NCBI GenBank assembly: GCA_028707275.1
Contig: JAQTUP010000001.1
Coordinates: 62,001-126,000, forward strand
Origin: Gallionella sp.
GTDB taxonomy: Bacteria; Pseudomonadota; Gammaproteobacteria; Burkholderiales; Gallionellaceae
DNA length: 64,000 bases
Direction of reading: 5' to 3'
Of this stretch, positions 44,454 to 53,547 are shown piece after piece (the stretch's first letter is position 1; each line of letters starts with the position of its first letter). Below the pieces are notes generated by a model that saw nothing but the letters and a program-made list of their open reading frames with translations, ran no database searches and was not told where the DNA came from. The position numbers and the translations under genes are program-made.

Positions 44454-44648
44454 TTAAGCGATGATGCGAATCTGCAAGCCTGCATGAGTATCAAAAAACA
44501 CCACGTCCTCACACAGGCAGAAAGACGCAGTAAATACCTTGTAGCCCGCATTTTTTAGCTCGCCAGCAATGTCCCTTGCCCGCTTTTCTTCGGTCTTGCA
44601 GCGTTCAATGATGCGACGGACGACTTTGCGTTTCATGTTGTTTGCCAT
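44454..44648 (-). CDS. Small basic protein between TraC and TrbI
   Basis: A 64-residue protein with a basic N-terminus (KRKVVRRIIERCKTEEKRARD). No known family. It fits the spacing of the operon and is preceded by an AAGGAA ribosome site, so it is probably real. The usual F-type genes traW, traU, trbC and traN would be expected here and are absent. Confidence 0.55.
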   Translation of the reverse strand: MANNMKRKVVRRIIERCKTEEKRARDIAGELKNAGYKVFTASFCLCEDVVFFDTHAGLQIRIIA

Positions 44649-44694
44649 TTTTTAGTTTCCTTATGTGAATAAAGTTTTCGACTCGATCTTCGTG

Positions 44695-47280
44695 TTAAAA
44701 AAGTCCCATTTTTCGTCTGTCCTCGCGCGTTCCTTTGCGCCTGTCATTTTTGATTCTTTCGTTAAGCAGTACCTCGATAGCCTGTTCGGTCGTCATGTTG
44801 TTTTGCTCGCGCATGGTCTTTATCCGCTCGAAATCTTCAGCGCGTGTGGAGAACAGCATCATTGAGAACGGATCAAGCAGTAAGCGACCAATCCCGGATC
44901 CCATCGGGCTATGCACAAAGATTTCCGAGTAATTGCCATGATCGGTGGTGATAGAGGAAAGCTGGCGTTTCATCCACTCATCGATGGTGAGCTTGCCTTC
45001 TTTGCCTAGACGGTCAATGTTTTCCGGCTTCTGCCGCAGTAAGAACAGCCAGTCCGCATTATTGATGGTTGCTTTGGTTGCTTCCGTCTTGTAGTAGTCA
45101 TCCACGCTTTGGGTGATCGTGCCGAATGCACCGCCGTACTTTCTTGCCCTGCGATAACCGGCTTCGATGAAGTGTCCGCTGCTGCCGCTCCCCATCAAGT
45201 CCCACGCCTCGTCAATAATCACGATCTTGCGCCGGGAGCGATCCAGATACATTTCCTGGGTGATGCGATACATGATGATCTGCATGACCACCGCCTGAAG
45301 ATCTCTTTTACTCTTGAGTTCCTCAAGCTCAAGCACGATAAAGTCATTGTTAAATTCAATCGTTGCAGGACCTTCAAAGTAGCTCGCATATACGCCGTAT
45401 TTTGTGTAGGGTTCAAGTGCGACGGCCATGTGCATCAACTCCGTTTCGCTATCAGAACTCTCATTAATTTTGCCAATGCGTAGCAGCTCGTAAATGTCCG
45501 TGATGGTGGTGTCACTCCCCTTCACTCCCCATACCTGCTTGATAGCGGAAGCAAGTGCGGTATAGCAAAAGTTGTTCAGGGGCTCACGCGGACTCGCCAT
45601 TTCAGCCAGGAGAGGAAGCAACATTTCCATGTCGTTATTGATGTCCCTGACCATCGAGAATGGATTGAGGCACAGCGTATTGTCACGCTCGTCAGTAAAT
45701 TCAATGAATTCGCCGCCCATCAACTCGCACAAATTTTTGTAACTGCGGCCTACGTCAATAATCCAGACTTTGGCATCGGCTGCACGATAGCGGTACGCCA
45801 TTTCATTCACAAATACCGATTTGCCAGACCCGGATAACGCGGCCACCGCAAAATTGTAGTTACCACCCGTGTTGTCAAACAGGTCGAACCCCATCGGTTG
45901 CCCACGCCGCCCGAACAGGGTAATCAGCGGAGTCTTGGTCCCCTTCCACTCGGCAATCAACGGCGATGTCATCACCGCGTTGTCGAGCGTCTTGGTGTAA
46001 GAACGCCCGAATGCAACCAAGTCTTCTTGCAATGGTTGTCCTAGCGTCATTGGTAGCGATGCGACAAATGCCTGATGCTGCAAATAATAGTCGCGCGACA
46101 GATCAAACCCCCTCGCACGCCACACCGATCTAACCGCGTGCTCAGCACGGGATGCATCAGCTTTTGTCGATAGCAGGCAGATTTGGTGGTACATGCGCAG
46201 CGTCCCCTTGCCTTCATCAAAAGCACCCAGCACAGCATCCCAGTCGCGCTTACGATCTTGTAGGTCTGGCTGAAATCTTGCCATGTACGAGGCCGCGTTC
46301 TGTGTAGCGCGAGCACTTTTTAGTTGCGCATAAGTGCGTGCGGATTCGTAATCTTGCACAACCGCGCCCATGGTGATCAAGAATGGGCATGGCATTGCCA
46401 GGGCGGCTTGGTATGGGTCGCCAATGACACTGCTCATGTGATTCAGGCGGCTATATTTCGGGTAGTTCCTGACCGAGAAAAACTGCATAACCGTTTCTTT
46501 TCCGCCGCTCTTGCAAGACCGGATGGCTTCATCGCTAACGCAGGATGCAATTTCGGGGTTGGACAGTTGTTCGCGGATTATTTGGTCTGGGTTGTAACTT
46601 ACGGACAACTCGCTGCGCTTCTCAGGACAAAACACCCGCTCGTGATCGAAGAAATCGCCCACAAAATCCAGCAGGTGATCCGGTGTCCAGTCAAACCCGT
46701 CCAAGTTCGCCGACCTGAGTGTTGCACGGACACTCTCACGCGTCCTGATCGCCTCCTCTACATCCCCTACTTCAAAAGGGGAAAGTGGTAACGTAATCGA
46801 AATGACGCACCTGAAATTGCGCAACCAATACACCCTATTGGCTAGTAGTGATTTGGACGTGCCAGCCATGTAGTATTCATTACGGCGCGTCGTTATCCCT
46901 GCCAGTTCGCTTACTCGCACCGTGTCTTTTTGTTTTTTCAACATCGGTGCGATATCTGGTGATGCGTACAGTGAAATCTGGATGCCTGTTTTAGCCATGC
47001 ATGAATCGAACAGGCTGGACAGGATTTTCTCCATTTCATCAGTTGCACCGGTCTGCGGATCAATCTCAATGGCAAAGCCAATTGAAAACTGCTCTTTTTT
47101 GCCGAAACCGCCTTGATCCAGGATAAACAAGCGTTCAGTTGGAATCCAGCCAACGTAGGGCAGCAAACCGGCCAGTCTGGGGGTGCTGGTGAATTGCTCG
47201 ATCAAATGACGCGGAATCGCATCAGCACGGCCATATCTCTCATGCAGAAAGATATTTTTAAGTGCGCTTGTGAATGACAT
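44695..47280 (-). CDS. traC: TraC, VirB4-type assembly ATPase
   Basis: About 861 residues from the ATG at 47280 (MSFTSALKNIFLHERYG); the longer upstream frame overlaps traV and has no family support. The N-terminal half is the TraC-F domain. Walker A is LSGSGKSVFVNEMAYRYR near residue 483, Walker B is KIVIIDEAWDLMG near 690, and GGAFGTITQSVDDYY follows. It powers pilus and channel assembly at the inner membrane. Confidence 0.93.
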   Translation of the reverse strand: MSFTSALKNIFLHERYGRADAIPRHLIEQFTSTPRLAGLLPYVGWIPTERLFILDQGGFGKKEQFSIGFAIEIDPQTGATDEMEKILSSLFDSCMAKTGIQISLYASPDIAPMLKKQKDTVRVSELAGITTRRNEYYMAGTSKSLLANRVYWLRNFRCVISITLPLSPFEVGDVEEAIRTRESVRATLRSANLDGFDWTPDHLLDFVGDFFDHERVFCPEKRSELSVSYNPDQIIREQLSNPEIASCVSDEAIRSCKSGGKETVMQFFSVRNYPKYSRLNHMSSVIGDPYQAALAMPCPFLITMGAVVQDYESARTYAQLKSARATQNAASYMARFQPDLQDRKRDWDAVLGAFDEGKGTLRMYHQICLLSTKADASRAEHAVRSVWRARGFDLSRDYYLQHQAFVASLPMTLGQPLQEDLVAFGRSYTKTLDNAVMTSPLIAEWKGTKTPLITLFGRRGQPMGFDLFDNTGGNYNFAVAALSGSGKSVFVNEMAYRYRAADAKVWIIDVGRSYKNLCELMGGEFIEFTDERDNTLCLNPFSMVRDINNDMEMLLPLLAEMASPREPLNNFCYTALASAIKQVWGVKGSDTTITDIYELLRIGKINESSDSETELMHMAVALEPYTKYGVYASYFEGPATIEFNNDFIVLELEELKSKRDLQAVVMQIIMYRITQEMYLDRSRRKIVIIDEAWDLMGSGSSGHFIEAGYRRARKYGGAFGTITQSVDDYYKTEATKATINNADWLFLLRQKPENIDRLGKEGKLTIDEWMKRQLSSITTDHGNYSEIFVHSPMGSGIGRLLLDPFSMMLFSTRAEDFERIKTMREQNNMTTEQAIEVLLNERIKNDRRKGTREDRRKMGLF

Positions 47281-47281
47281 G

Positions 47282-47803
47282 CTAATTTGACCCTTGTGAT
47301 TGCTCTTGCCCAAACTGGCTTTGCGGCAACACTGATTGCGGTACCGCCGGTTGCGATAATGCGGGTTGTGGCTTTGCAGTCGGTGCCATGACACGATATT
47401 GGTTGGCAATTTTTTGGGTGCTATGAGCCACTTGCCAATGCCCCGGATCGGCAACGGCATACAGGAATGCCTGATCGTGCAACACCTTTCTGCTGTCTTC
47501 CCACGGAGCAACCCACACACGCAATACACTTGGCGCACTCAGTACGGGCGTGCCTGTTTGAGGGGCTTCACCAACGACCCTCTCGGCTACTTTGGCTTGA
47601 TTTTCCTTACTGTATCTGGAGAATGGTTTTGCTGCCGAACCAGGCAGGTTATCAGCAACAGCATTGGCATAGACTCCCGATAGTGATGAGCAGTTAATGC
47701 CCGGTGGCGCTTTGCAGGTGAACGACTTTTGGGCATCAAGTCCTACCATGCTGCATCCGGTGATGCTCAAGCAAGCCGCCATTACTGAAATCCCAACACG
47801 CAT
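47282..47803 (-). CDS. traV: TraV, outer-membrane lipoprotein of the channel
   Basis: About 173 residues. The start at 47803 (TAATG overlap with the dsbC stop) has a GGAG ribosome site eight bases upstream. The signal peptide ends in the lipobox LSITGC. The conserved FTCKAPPGINCSSLSGVYANA has the typical TraV cysteine pair, and the C-terminus is Gln/Pro-rich. Part of the outer-membrane core with TraK and TraB. Confidence 0.88.
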   Translation of the reverse strand: MRVGISVMAACLSITGCSMVGLDAQKSFTCKAPPGINCSSLSGVYANAVADNLPGSAAKPFSRYSKENQAKVAERVVGEAPQTGTPVLSAPSVLRVWVAPWEDSRKVLHDQAFLYAVADPGHWQVAHSTQKIANQYRVMAPTAKPQPALSQPAVPQSVLPQSQFGQEQSQGSN

Positions 47804-48537
47804 TATTTTTGCTCCTTGTTTAGCCATTTCTCGATTTGGTCTGCTGCCGCCATGCCTGGCAATACGCGACCGTCTGCGGCGATCAGTGTGGGCGTGCCAT
47901 TGATATTGAACTTTTGACCGAGCTGGACATTGCGTTCAATCGGGCTGTCGCAGTGCTTGTCTGTCACAGGTGCTTTGTCGTGCAGCATGTAGTCACGCCA
48001 CGCAGCTGACTTGTCGATTGAACACCATATCCCCTTTGCTTTTTTGGATGCCTCTGGATGCAGCCCATCCAAGGGCATCAGGAAGGTGTAGATCGTCACA
48101 TTGCTTAACTTGGGTAGTTCTTGCTCCAGCTTCTTGCAATAAGGGCAGTCTGGATCGGAAAAAATCGCCAGCACCCGCTCGCCCTTGCCACGCACAGTCT
48201 TAATGGCATCCTCAAGAGGCAACTCCGAAAAATTCACTACGTTTAGCTCGTCAAGACGTTGGGCTGTTAAGTCTTGCTGGGTCTTCATGTCAAAAATATG
48301 GCCAAACAGGAAGTAGCGCCCTTCGCTGTTTGTATAGCCAATATTTTTGCCCATAGCCACTTCGTAAATCCCGTCGATGCCGGTTTTGCGCACATCGCTG
48401 ATCTGCGTTGACGGGTAGAGATCGCGCAACGTATTTGCAACGTCCTTTTCTGCGCTGCTATCCCTCCCGTTGCCAGCGTGGGCTGCGGTCACGCAAATCA
48501 ATAACAACATGGCAAGTAGCCTGGCTTTGTATTTCAT
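47803..48537 (-). CDS. dsbC: DsbC-like disulfide isomerase
   Basis: A 244-residue periplasmic protein with a signal peptide (LLAMLLLICVTAAHA), an N-terminal dimerisation domain and a thioredoxin domain with FSDPDCPYCKKLEQELPKL. GTPTLIAADGRVLPG holds the cis-proline. Such genes lie between traB and traV in SXT-like elements and help fold cysteine-rich transfer proteins such as TraV. Confidence 0.93.
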   Translation of the reverse strand: MKYKARLLAMLLLICVTAAHAGNGRDSSAEKDVANTLRDLYPSTQISDVRKTGIDGIYEVAMGKNIGYTNSEGRYFLFGHIFDMKTQQDLTAQRLDELNVVNFSELPLEDAIKTVRGKGERVLAIFSDPDCPYCKKLEQELPKLSNVTIYTFLMPLDGLHPEASKKAKGIWCSIDKSAAWRDYMLHDKAPVTDKHCDSPIERNVQLGQKFNINGTPTLIAADGRVLPGMAAADQIEKWLNKEQK

Positions 48538-48551
48538 GGATAGTCTCCTTT

Positions 48552-49778
48552 TTATTGAGGTTCGGAAGGATCAAGTGCCTTACCCATCACTTTTCGTCCG
48601 CGCTGCCAAATGTCGCTATACGTCCCGATTGACGGGTCCTGGCTTAAATCGTCCATTGAGAAGCCTTTGGTGAAGACCACCTCAACCGTTCGCCCTGCAT
48701 CAATTTCAATTACAGGGAACAATTTTTCTGCGAGGTCGATGTAATACTTGCTCAGTCTGTCCAAGGCTTTGCCTACGCCAGAGCTGATGCCGTTTTGTAA
48801 TTGCTGCCCCTGGTTGACCGTTGAGGTTGTTCCAAGCGGGCTGATTGATTGCGTAGATGAGCTATTCTGAAAGGCCTGACCAATCCCTGAGCCTATGCCC
48901 GCCAACAATGCGTTGGCGAGCACCTGCCCTTGCTTGCTGATAAGCCGCCCCCGCATCCCGGCTTTTCCATCTTCGCCCACGACATATCCCTTAACCGGAA
49001 TATCCACGGCCCTACCATCGCGGCGAACGCACGACAAATTTTCGAGTCGGCCAAACGCTCTTTCCGAACTGATGTCTCCGTAACTCGATGCCAGAATGAA
49101 GCATTCCTTGATTTCAAATCGGTAGCGGTTTGGCAAAAATGCATTGTCCTGAGCGCGCATCAGGATTGGATGGGGGTTGGTTTGCGCCTGCCCACCTGTT
49201 GGTGCGTCGAGGCCTCCCAAGAGTGCAACACGCACAAACGATCCGGCTGGTACATAACCGGCATTTGTGTCTTGCTGTGCGGGTGTGGTGGGTTTGGCGG
49301 TCTGGCTCACCTCAAACGACGCGATACCCGGCTCTTTAGGCTGAGCGGGTTCTGACAAAACTCTGGGTGGCTCGCCAGTCGCTAAAGGTAGCTGTGTTAT
49401 TGGTGCTACCGGCGGCGGGATAGGCGGCAGTGGTGGCAACAATGACTCGGGTTGTCCGGTCTGCATTACTCCTGATTTTGCTTCCATTGCTGCCATTTGC
49501 TGCTTCAGCTCTTTGACGACATCATCCATCTGTTTCATTTGTGCGGCAGATTGCGTCATCCACACCTCCTTTGGGTCTGCGGCTGCACCCGGCGTTGAGA
49601 TGTTGGTGGCTTGCTGTTCGGCTGATGTGGTCGGCACTGGCGCGACCGAAGGCTGGCTATCCATAAGAGATACGCTGCCGAGAACCAACGCCATTAACCC
49701 CGCACCTGCGCCGCCCAACATGATGTATTGGCGAGTTTTGGGAGTCATGTTGGCAAATTTTTCTGATAGGGAGGCCAT
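48552..49778 (-). CDS. traB: TraB, VirB10-type scaffold
   Basis: A 408-residue protein that spans the envelope. It has one N-terminal membrane helix (YIMLGGAGAGLMALVLGSVSL), a coiled coil (MTQSAAQMKQMDDVVKELKQQMAAMEA), a proline-rich linker (PPLPPIPPPVAP), and the C-terminal VirB10-like barrel from about residue 180 (GYVPAGSFVRVALLGGLDAPTG ... DGKAGMRGRLISKQGQVL). The start overlaps the traK stop by one base. Confidence 0.92.
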   Translation of the reverse strand: MASLSEKFANMTPKTRQYIMLGGAGAGLMALVLGSVSLMDSQPSVAPVPTTSAEQQATNISTPGAAADPKEVWMTQSAAQMKQMDDVVKELKQQMAAMEAKSGVMQTGQPESLLPPLPPIPPPVAPITQLPLATGEPPRVLSEPAQPKEPGIASFEVSQTAKPTTPAQQDTNAGYVPAGSFVRVALLGGLDAPTGGQAQTNPHPILMRAQDNAFLPNRYRFEIKECFILASSYGDISSERAFGRLENLSCVRRDGRAVDIPVKGYVVGEDGKAGMRGRLISKQGQVLANALLAGIGSGIGQAFQNSSSTQSISPLGTTSTVNQGQQLQNGISSGVGKALDRLSKYYIDLAEKLFPVIEIDAGRTVEVVFTKGFSMDDLSQDPSIGTYSDIWQRGRKVMGKALDPSEPQ

Positions 49779-50449
49779 TATTCAACCTCGCTAACAATAA
49801 AGACTTGTGTGGTCTGCCCGGCTTCGAGTGTCGGATTTTCTATCGACACGGCCTGCACACCGGCGCGGTAGAACTCCCGTTCGTCCATAATAATGGGCTT
49901 ATTGGATGTATTGGTGAGCAGGTAGGACTCACCACGAATCCCCCTTAAATCGAGCGTTCTGATTAACTCGAACCTGGTGCCTTTCCATAGCGAGATGGTT
50001 TCGTTTTTTGCATCGCCATCGCCATTGAAAAGCGCGATGACCGTGTTCATGATGTCATCATTGCGAGGCTCGTTTCTTTTGCTTATTACGAGGCCGGGTT
50101 GCTTGTTTCCGCCTTTCACGATAATTGTTTCCGCAGGAATATCTTCCACCTTTAGCAGCAGCTTGTAATGCTGGCCTTCTTCGTCGGTAATGAAGACGCT
50201 CATCATTGGCTTGTCGGCGGTTGGTTTAAGCCAAGCCGCGCCCGTTTCTGGTTCGGGCGTTACCGTAAACAAGCCTTCTGCGCCATAGATACGCTTGATC
50301 TTGCGACCGTCCACCGTGATTAGATTAGGTTCGTTGCGCGACACGGTGGCCGTTGTTGACTCTGTGGGTGAGCCTTGATACAAAATCTGAGCGGCCAGGC
50401 ACTGAAAACTACTTACCAGGAGTGCTGACACCAAAAATATCTTTTTCAT
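49778..50449 (-). CDS. traK: TraK, secretin-like channel protein
   Basis: About 223 residues from the ATG at 50449, which has an AAGGAA ribosome site and begins a clean signal peptide (KKIFLVSALLVSSFQCLA). IRGESYLLTNTSNKPIIMDEREFY is the conserved C-terminal TraK/VirB9-like part. It overlaps the end of traE by about 40 bases. Forms the outer-membrane ring with TraB and TraV. Confidence 0.9.
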   Translation of the reverse strand: MKKIFLVSALLVSSFQCLAAQILYQGSPTESTTATVSRNEPNLITVDGRKIKRIYGAEGLFTVTPEPETGAAWLKPTADKPMMSVFITDEEGQHYKLLLKVEDIPAETIIVKGGNKQPGLVISKRNEPRNDDIMNTVIALFNGDGDAKNETISLWKGTRFELIRTLDLRGIRGESYLLTNTSNKPIIMDEREFYRAGVQAVSIENPTLEAGQTTQVFIVSEVE

Positions 50450-50999
50450 TTGTTTCCTTGAACTCATTAACAAAAAGTCTCCCGTTTATGTACCTGAAAC
50501 CAATCACATAAATAGTGCGCCTGGTCGAGATGCGCTTGTCTCCTACGAAGGTGTCCAAGTCGCCGGTGATCGCAACCTTCATTAGTTTTTCGTCGGTGTT
50601 TAATGTCTGCGCTGTAAATAGGGTGGCAGCGTTATTTTTGGCAAGAAAATCCAGTCTGGCTGTCATTTCTGCCGCTAGTTGTCCCGCGCCTGCCGGCGTT
50701 GAATAACGCAAGAAAAGGTCTTTTTGGTAATTGCCTGTGGTCTGAGTAACGTTCAATGCGAGTCCGGCGTACCAGTACGCCATCTGCTCAAGGTAGCTTT
50801 TTGATACGCCCTCGCCCGATACCCAAAAGCTCTTCTCAATCGTCGGCGGCACGAGTACGGTTCGTTCCATGCCCAATGTTCTGAATAGCGTCGCGCCTTC
50901 AATCACAATAATGACAATAAGCGCGCCAACTACTAATCGAAGAAAAGTAATCTCTCTGGCTTTGTTGCTGCTTGTTGTAATAAATTTTTCTGGTGTCAC
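50409..50999 (-). CDS. traE: TraE, VirB5/VirB8-type transfer protein
   Basis: A 196-residue inner-membrane protein with one helix (FLRLVVGALIVIIVIEGATLF) and a periplasmic NTF2-like domain. PPTIEKSFWVSGEGVSKSYLEQMAYWYAGLALNVTQ is typical of the TraE family, as is the end YINGRLFVNEFKE. It starts three bases after traL. Confidence 0.92.
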   Translation of the reverse strand: MTPEKFITTSSNKAREITFLRLVVGALIVIIVIEGATLFRTLGMERTVLVPPTIEKSFWVSGEGVSKSYLEQMAYWYAGLALNVTQTTGNYQKDLFLRYSTPAGAGQLAAEMTARLDFLAKNNAATLFTAQTLNTDEKLMKVAITGDLDTFVGDKRISTRRTIYVIGFRYINGRLFVNEFKETNEKDIFGVSTPGK

Positions 51000-51002
51000 T
51001 GT

Positions 51003-51290
51003 TTAGCCTAAAAAATATCGCTGGTCTGATGATGGAGTTGTGCGCGTTTTAACAAACAGACTGCTGGGTAACCACCAGTACATCGCATGAACCGCAAACT
51101 TTTGGTGCTTACCGGCTTTGAATTTTCCGTACTGCCATGCGGATACGCTGCCCGCCACAATGCCGCCAATCATCATGCCAAGCGACACCCCTGTACCCAT
51201 AATCAGGATGGCAATAATGAATTGGTCAATGTCCCACAGCAGGAATTTCTCCTGCTGATCGAGTGTGCGAGGTATGTATCCTGCTTTCAC
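51003..51290 (-). CDS. traL: TraL, inner-membrane transfer protein
   Basis: A 95-residue protein. YIPRTLDQQEKFLLWDIDQFI and the following hydrophobic hairpin (IAILIMGTGVSLGMMIGGIVAG) are the TraL signature, ending with the conserved WWLPSSLF. VirB3-like; works with TraC. Confidence 0.9.
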   Translation of the reverse strand: MKAGYIPRTLDQQEKFLLWDIDQFIIAILIMGTGVSLGMMIGGIVAGSVSAWQYGKFKAGKHQKFAVHAMYWWLPSSLFVKTRTTPSSDQRYFLG

Positions 51291-51353
51291 TGATTACTTC
51301 CTTTCGTGGGCTGTTGCCCGCAATAAAACACGGGCAACAGAAATCAAACATCA

Positions 51354-51647
51354 CTAGATCGTAGCGGTCATAATTCCGTTAACAATCGTCGGCGTGTATT
51401 GCAAGAAAATCGCAAAACCGACACCCACGAGAATAGGGATTGGATTGCCTTTTGCGACAGACAGCAAGGCACCAATCACCACGGCTGCAATGGCGATTGC
51501 GCGGCCAGCATAGCCAGTCGCCACACCGTTGATCCATGTGTACAAGGTCAAGAATTCCGTTCCTGTCGTACCGGCTACAGCGAAAGTGGGTAGAAACATC
51601 GCACCCAGCAAGGCGAGGATGCGCAGATCAATTGCTTTTGCTTTCAT
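51354..51647 (-). CDS. traA: TraA-like pilin precursor
   Basis: A 97-residue small membrane protein with a signal region (ILALLGAMFLPTFAVAG) and two hydrophobic helices (YAGRAIAIAAVVIGALLSVAKG and PIPILVGVGFAIFLQYTPTIV) joined by a short loop, as in VirB2/TraA pilins. Its place before traL in an F-type operon supports the call. It overlaps the preceding small gene by 20 bases. Confidence 0.8.
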   Translation of the reverse strand: MKAKAIDLRILALLGAMFLPTFAVAGTTGTEFLTLYTWINGVATGYAGRAIAIAAVVIGALLSVAKGNPIPILVGVGFAIFLQYTPTIVNGIMTATI

Positions 51648-51837
51648 TTTTTACTTCCTTTGTGTAATCAATAAATGTTTTGATGAGCCAACCAATACCT
51701 AAGCCAGTCGAAATACCGGCGATATTGGCGGCGAATCCGTTTGCGTCAGTCAAAGTCGAACCCGGCACAAACATGCCCAGCGCGATGAAGCCGCCTGCTG
51801 CGACGAGATCAAAGATGAATTTTTTTGATTTAATCAA
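51628..51837 (-). CDS. Small two-helix membrane protein before traA
   Basis: A 69-residue protein with two hydrophobic segments (FDLVAAGGFIALGMFVPG and FAANIAGISTGLGIGWLI) and a charged tail. Of unknown family; layout recalls a second pilin-like subunit. It has a GGAG ribosome site seven bases before its start. Confidence 0.6.
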   Translation of the reverse strand: MIKSKKFIFDLVAAGGFIALGMFVPGSTLTDANGFAANIAGISTGLGIGWLIKTFIDYTKEVKNESKSN

Positions 51838-51942
51838 TATAGTTTCTCCTTGGGTGAACCTTAACTTTCATCTGGTTATAAATTGCCAGAGCTGTTTTTG
51901 TTTATTTAATTTATCGTCACGCTCTTATTGCACCCCCGTTCT

Positions 51943-52614
51943 TTATTGTTGATTTTGCTGCGCCTTGATTGACACTCGCCGCTTTTCTTTGAGTACCAAT
52001 TCCTCTTTGTTGTATGGCGCGGGATGACAGCAATCCCCCTTGGATGAAGAGGAAATCGTCGTATTTATGCCGTGTGACTTGAGCCACCGAGAAACAAACT
52101 GAACACGCTTCAACGCCAGCCTGTTGTTGTAATCTTGAGTGCCGATATCATCGGTTTGCCCGGTCAATTCGATGAGACCGATGCTTTGTTGGGACGCAAG
52201 CCGCACAAAGCGATCTAGTTCTTTTTGCCCGTCGCGGTTTGGTTTGCTCATACCAAAACCGAAATACACCGTAAAGGTATCGGTAGTCTGGTCGTTTTTC
52301 TTGGCGTGCTTTTCGATCGATTGCTGCGGAGCTTGAGGCGGATTTATGGTCGCCAGTTTGTTGGCAAGCAGCAAGGTTGAGCTTGGCAAGGAATCTGAAT
52401 CATCCAATTCCTTGGGTGTGCGTTTGGGACAGTTTTCACGGCAAATTCTGTATTTTCCGTCAAGGTAGCCGATGCTCGACTGGCTGATCGCCGCAATGCT
52501 ATCCAGGCGGCTCTTAAATAGATTCCCGCAGCCCGATAACATCGCGCACGATGTCAATAAGATCGCGATGACGGCGCGGTGCTTAGTCAATTTGATTTCC
52601 TTGTTGTGTTTCAT
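51943..52614 (-). CDS. OmpA-like lipoprotein
   Basis: A 223-residue lipoprotein: signal with lipobox MLSGC, a linker, and an OmpA C-terminal domain (FTVYFGFGMSKPNRDGQKELDRF ... LTGQTDDIGTQDYNNRLALKRVQFV). It should anchor the transfer apparatus to peptidoglycan. It overlaps the lytic transglycosylase stop by 32 bases. Confidence 0.85.
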   Translation of the reverse strand: MKHNKEIKLTKHRAVIAILLTSCAMLSGCGNLFKSRLDSIAAISQSSIGYLDGKYRICRENCPKRTPKELDDSDSLPSSTLLLANKLATINPPQAPQQSIEKHAKKNDQTTDTFTVYFGFGMSKPNRDGQKELDRFVRLASQQSIGLIELTGQTDDIGTQDYNNRLALKRVQFVSRWLKSHGINTTISSSSKGDCCHPAPYNKEELVLKEKRRVSIKAQQNQQ

Positions 52615-53047
52615 AACGAAGAATGTCCGCTACTTGTCTGGCGTAGGCGGCGGCTTTGACCGGCGATTTTGCGTTGTACGCGCCAACCGCTTTCCACCCG
52701 TACCCCATGCGGTGAAAATTGCCAGCCAATATCCAGGCTCCAACATGAGTGTTGACGCACGAGTCTGTTAAGCGGTCTCTGGTGATCCCGTATTTAGCGA
52801 GGGTTGGCAGCCATGCGGAGTTAATTTGCATGTGACCAATATCGAAAGTGCCATTTTTGTTTTTGTTTATGGCCACAGGGTTGCCGCCAGATTCAACTCT
52901 GGAAATTGCTCGAAGGAGCTCCTCTGGAATGCTATAGCGCGATGATGCTTGCGCAAAACATCCAAGGTCGGCAGCACTGGCAAGTTGCGCGAGTTGTGAG
53001 AGCAGCATTGCGCTGGTGAAGACAATGGTGCGAGTGCGAAACGTCAT
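52583..53047 (-). CDS. Lytic transglycosylase (SLT domain)
   Basis: About 154 residues, from the ATG overlapping the FlhC-like stop (ATGA). Signal peptide FTSAMLLSQLAQLASA, then the SLT domain: YSIPEELLRAISRVESGGNPVAIN with the catalytic Glu in RVESGGN, DIGHMQIN and AVGAYNAK. A specialised murein hydrolase that opens the wall for the channel, like TraG/VirB1 partners elsewhere. Confidence 0.92.
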   Translation of the reverse strand: MTFRTRTIVFTSAMLLSQLAQLASAADLGCFAQASSRYSIPEELLRAISRVESGGNPVAINKNKNGTFDIGHMQINSAWLPTLAKYGITRDRLTDSCVNTHVGAWILAGNFHRMGYGWKAVGAYNAKSPVKAAAYARQVADILRYETQQGNQID

Positions 53048-53547
53048 TGAGCCACCTCCAGCATCTTGCTGCCTGTCGTTCCACAATAAGGGCATTTGCT
53101 GGGTTTTTTGGTTCCTGTATCAAAAATATGTTCTGCTTTGCAATTTCTGCACTTACTCCAAGACAGCAGTCCTGCTTTAACGTCCCGGATTGCGTACCAC
53201 GCGGCATTGATGTCAATTTTTTTACCGTCAACCGAGAACAGCTTGGCTATTTCCCATGCTTGAGAAAAAGCATCCGTGGGTGTTCGATGTTCTTTTTCTG
53301 CGGACAAATAGACGGAGACCACCGTAGAGAGTGAAAGAGACGACTGACCATTTTTGATATAAGCCAGTGTGTCGCAAGGCATTCGGCCTGGCGGCGGGAC
53401 ATCTGCCCCATGGATTTCCTCCCATAGCTCGCGGAGCGTTCTCCAAGACAGGCCCGTGATTGAATGCGCAAGGGCAATGCGCATCCCGTCTTTGATTAGG
53501 GATGCCGCGAGGATTCGGGTTTTGATGAATTGGTTATCGTTGCTCAT
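53044..53547 (-). CDS. FlhC-like master activator (SetC/AcaC type)
   Basis: A 167-residue FlhC homologue. The N-terminus (FIKTRILAASLIKDGMRIALAHSITGLSWRTLRELW) is the helical DNA-binding part, LSLSTVVSVYL lies in the middle, and the C-terminus has the four-cysteine zinc site CRNC ... CPYC. With the FlhD-like protein it should form the complex that switches on transfer operons, as SetCD does in SXT and AcaCD in IncA/C. Overlaps its partner by 14 bases. Confidence 0.85.
   Translation of the reverse strand: MSNDNQFIKTRILAASLIKDGMRIALAHSITGLSWRTLRELWEEIHGADVPPPGRMPCDTLAYIKNGQSSLSLSTVVSVYLSAEKEHRTPTDAFSQAWEIAKLFSVDGKKIDINAAWYAIRDVKAGLLSWSKCRNCKAEHIFDTGTKKPSKCPYCGTTGSKMLEVAQ

Noticed and set aside
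44454-44648. TraW, TrbC or TraU remnant
   Set aside because: The 64-residue basic protein shows no signal peptide, cysteine pattern or motif of those families.
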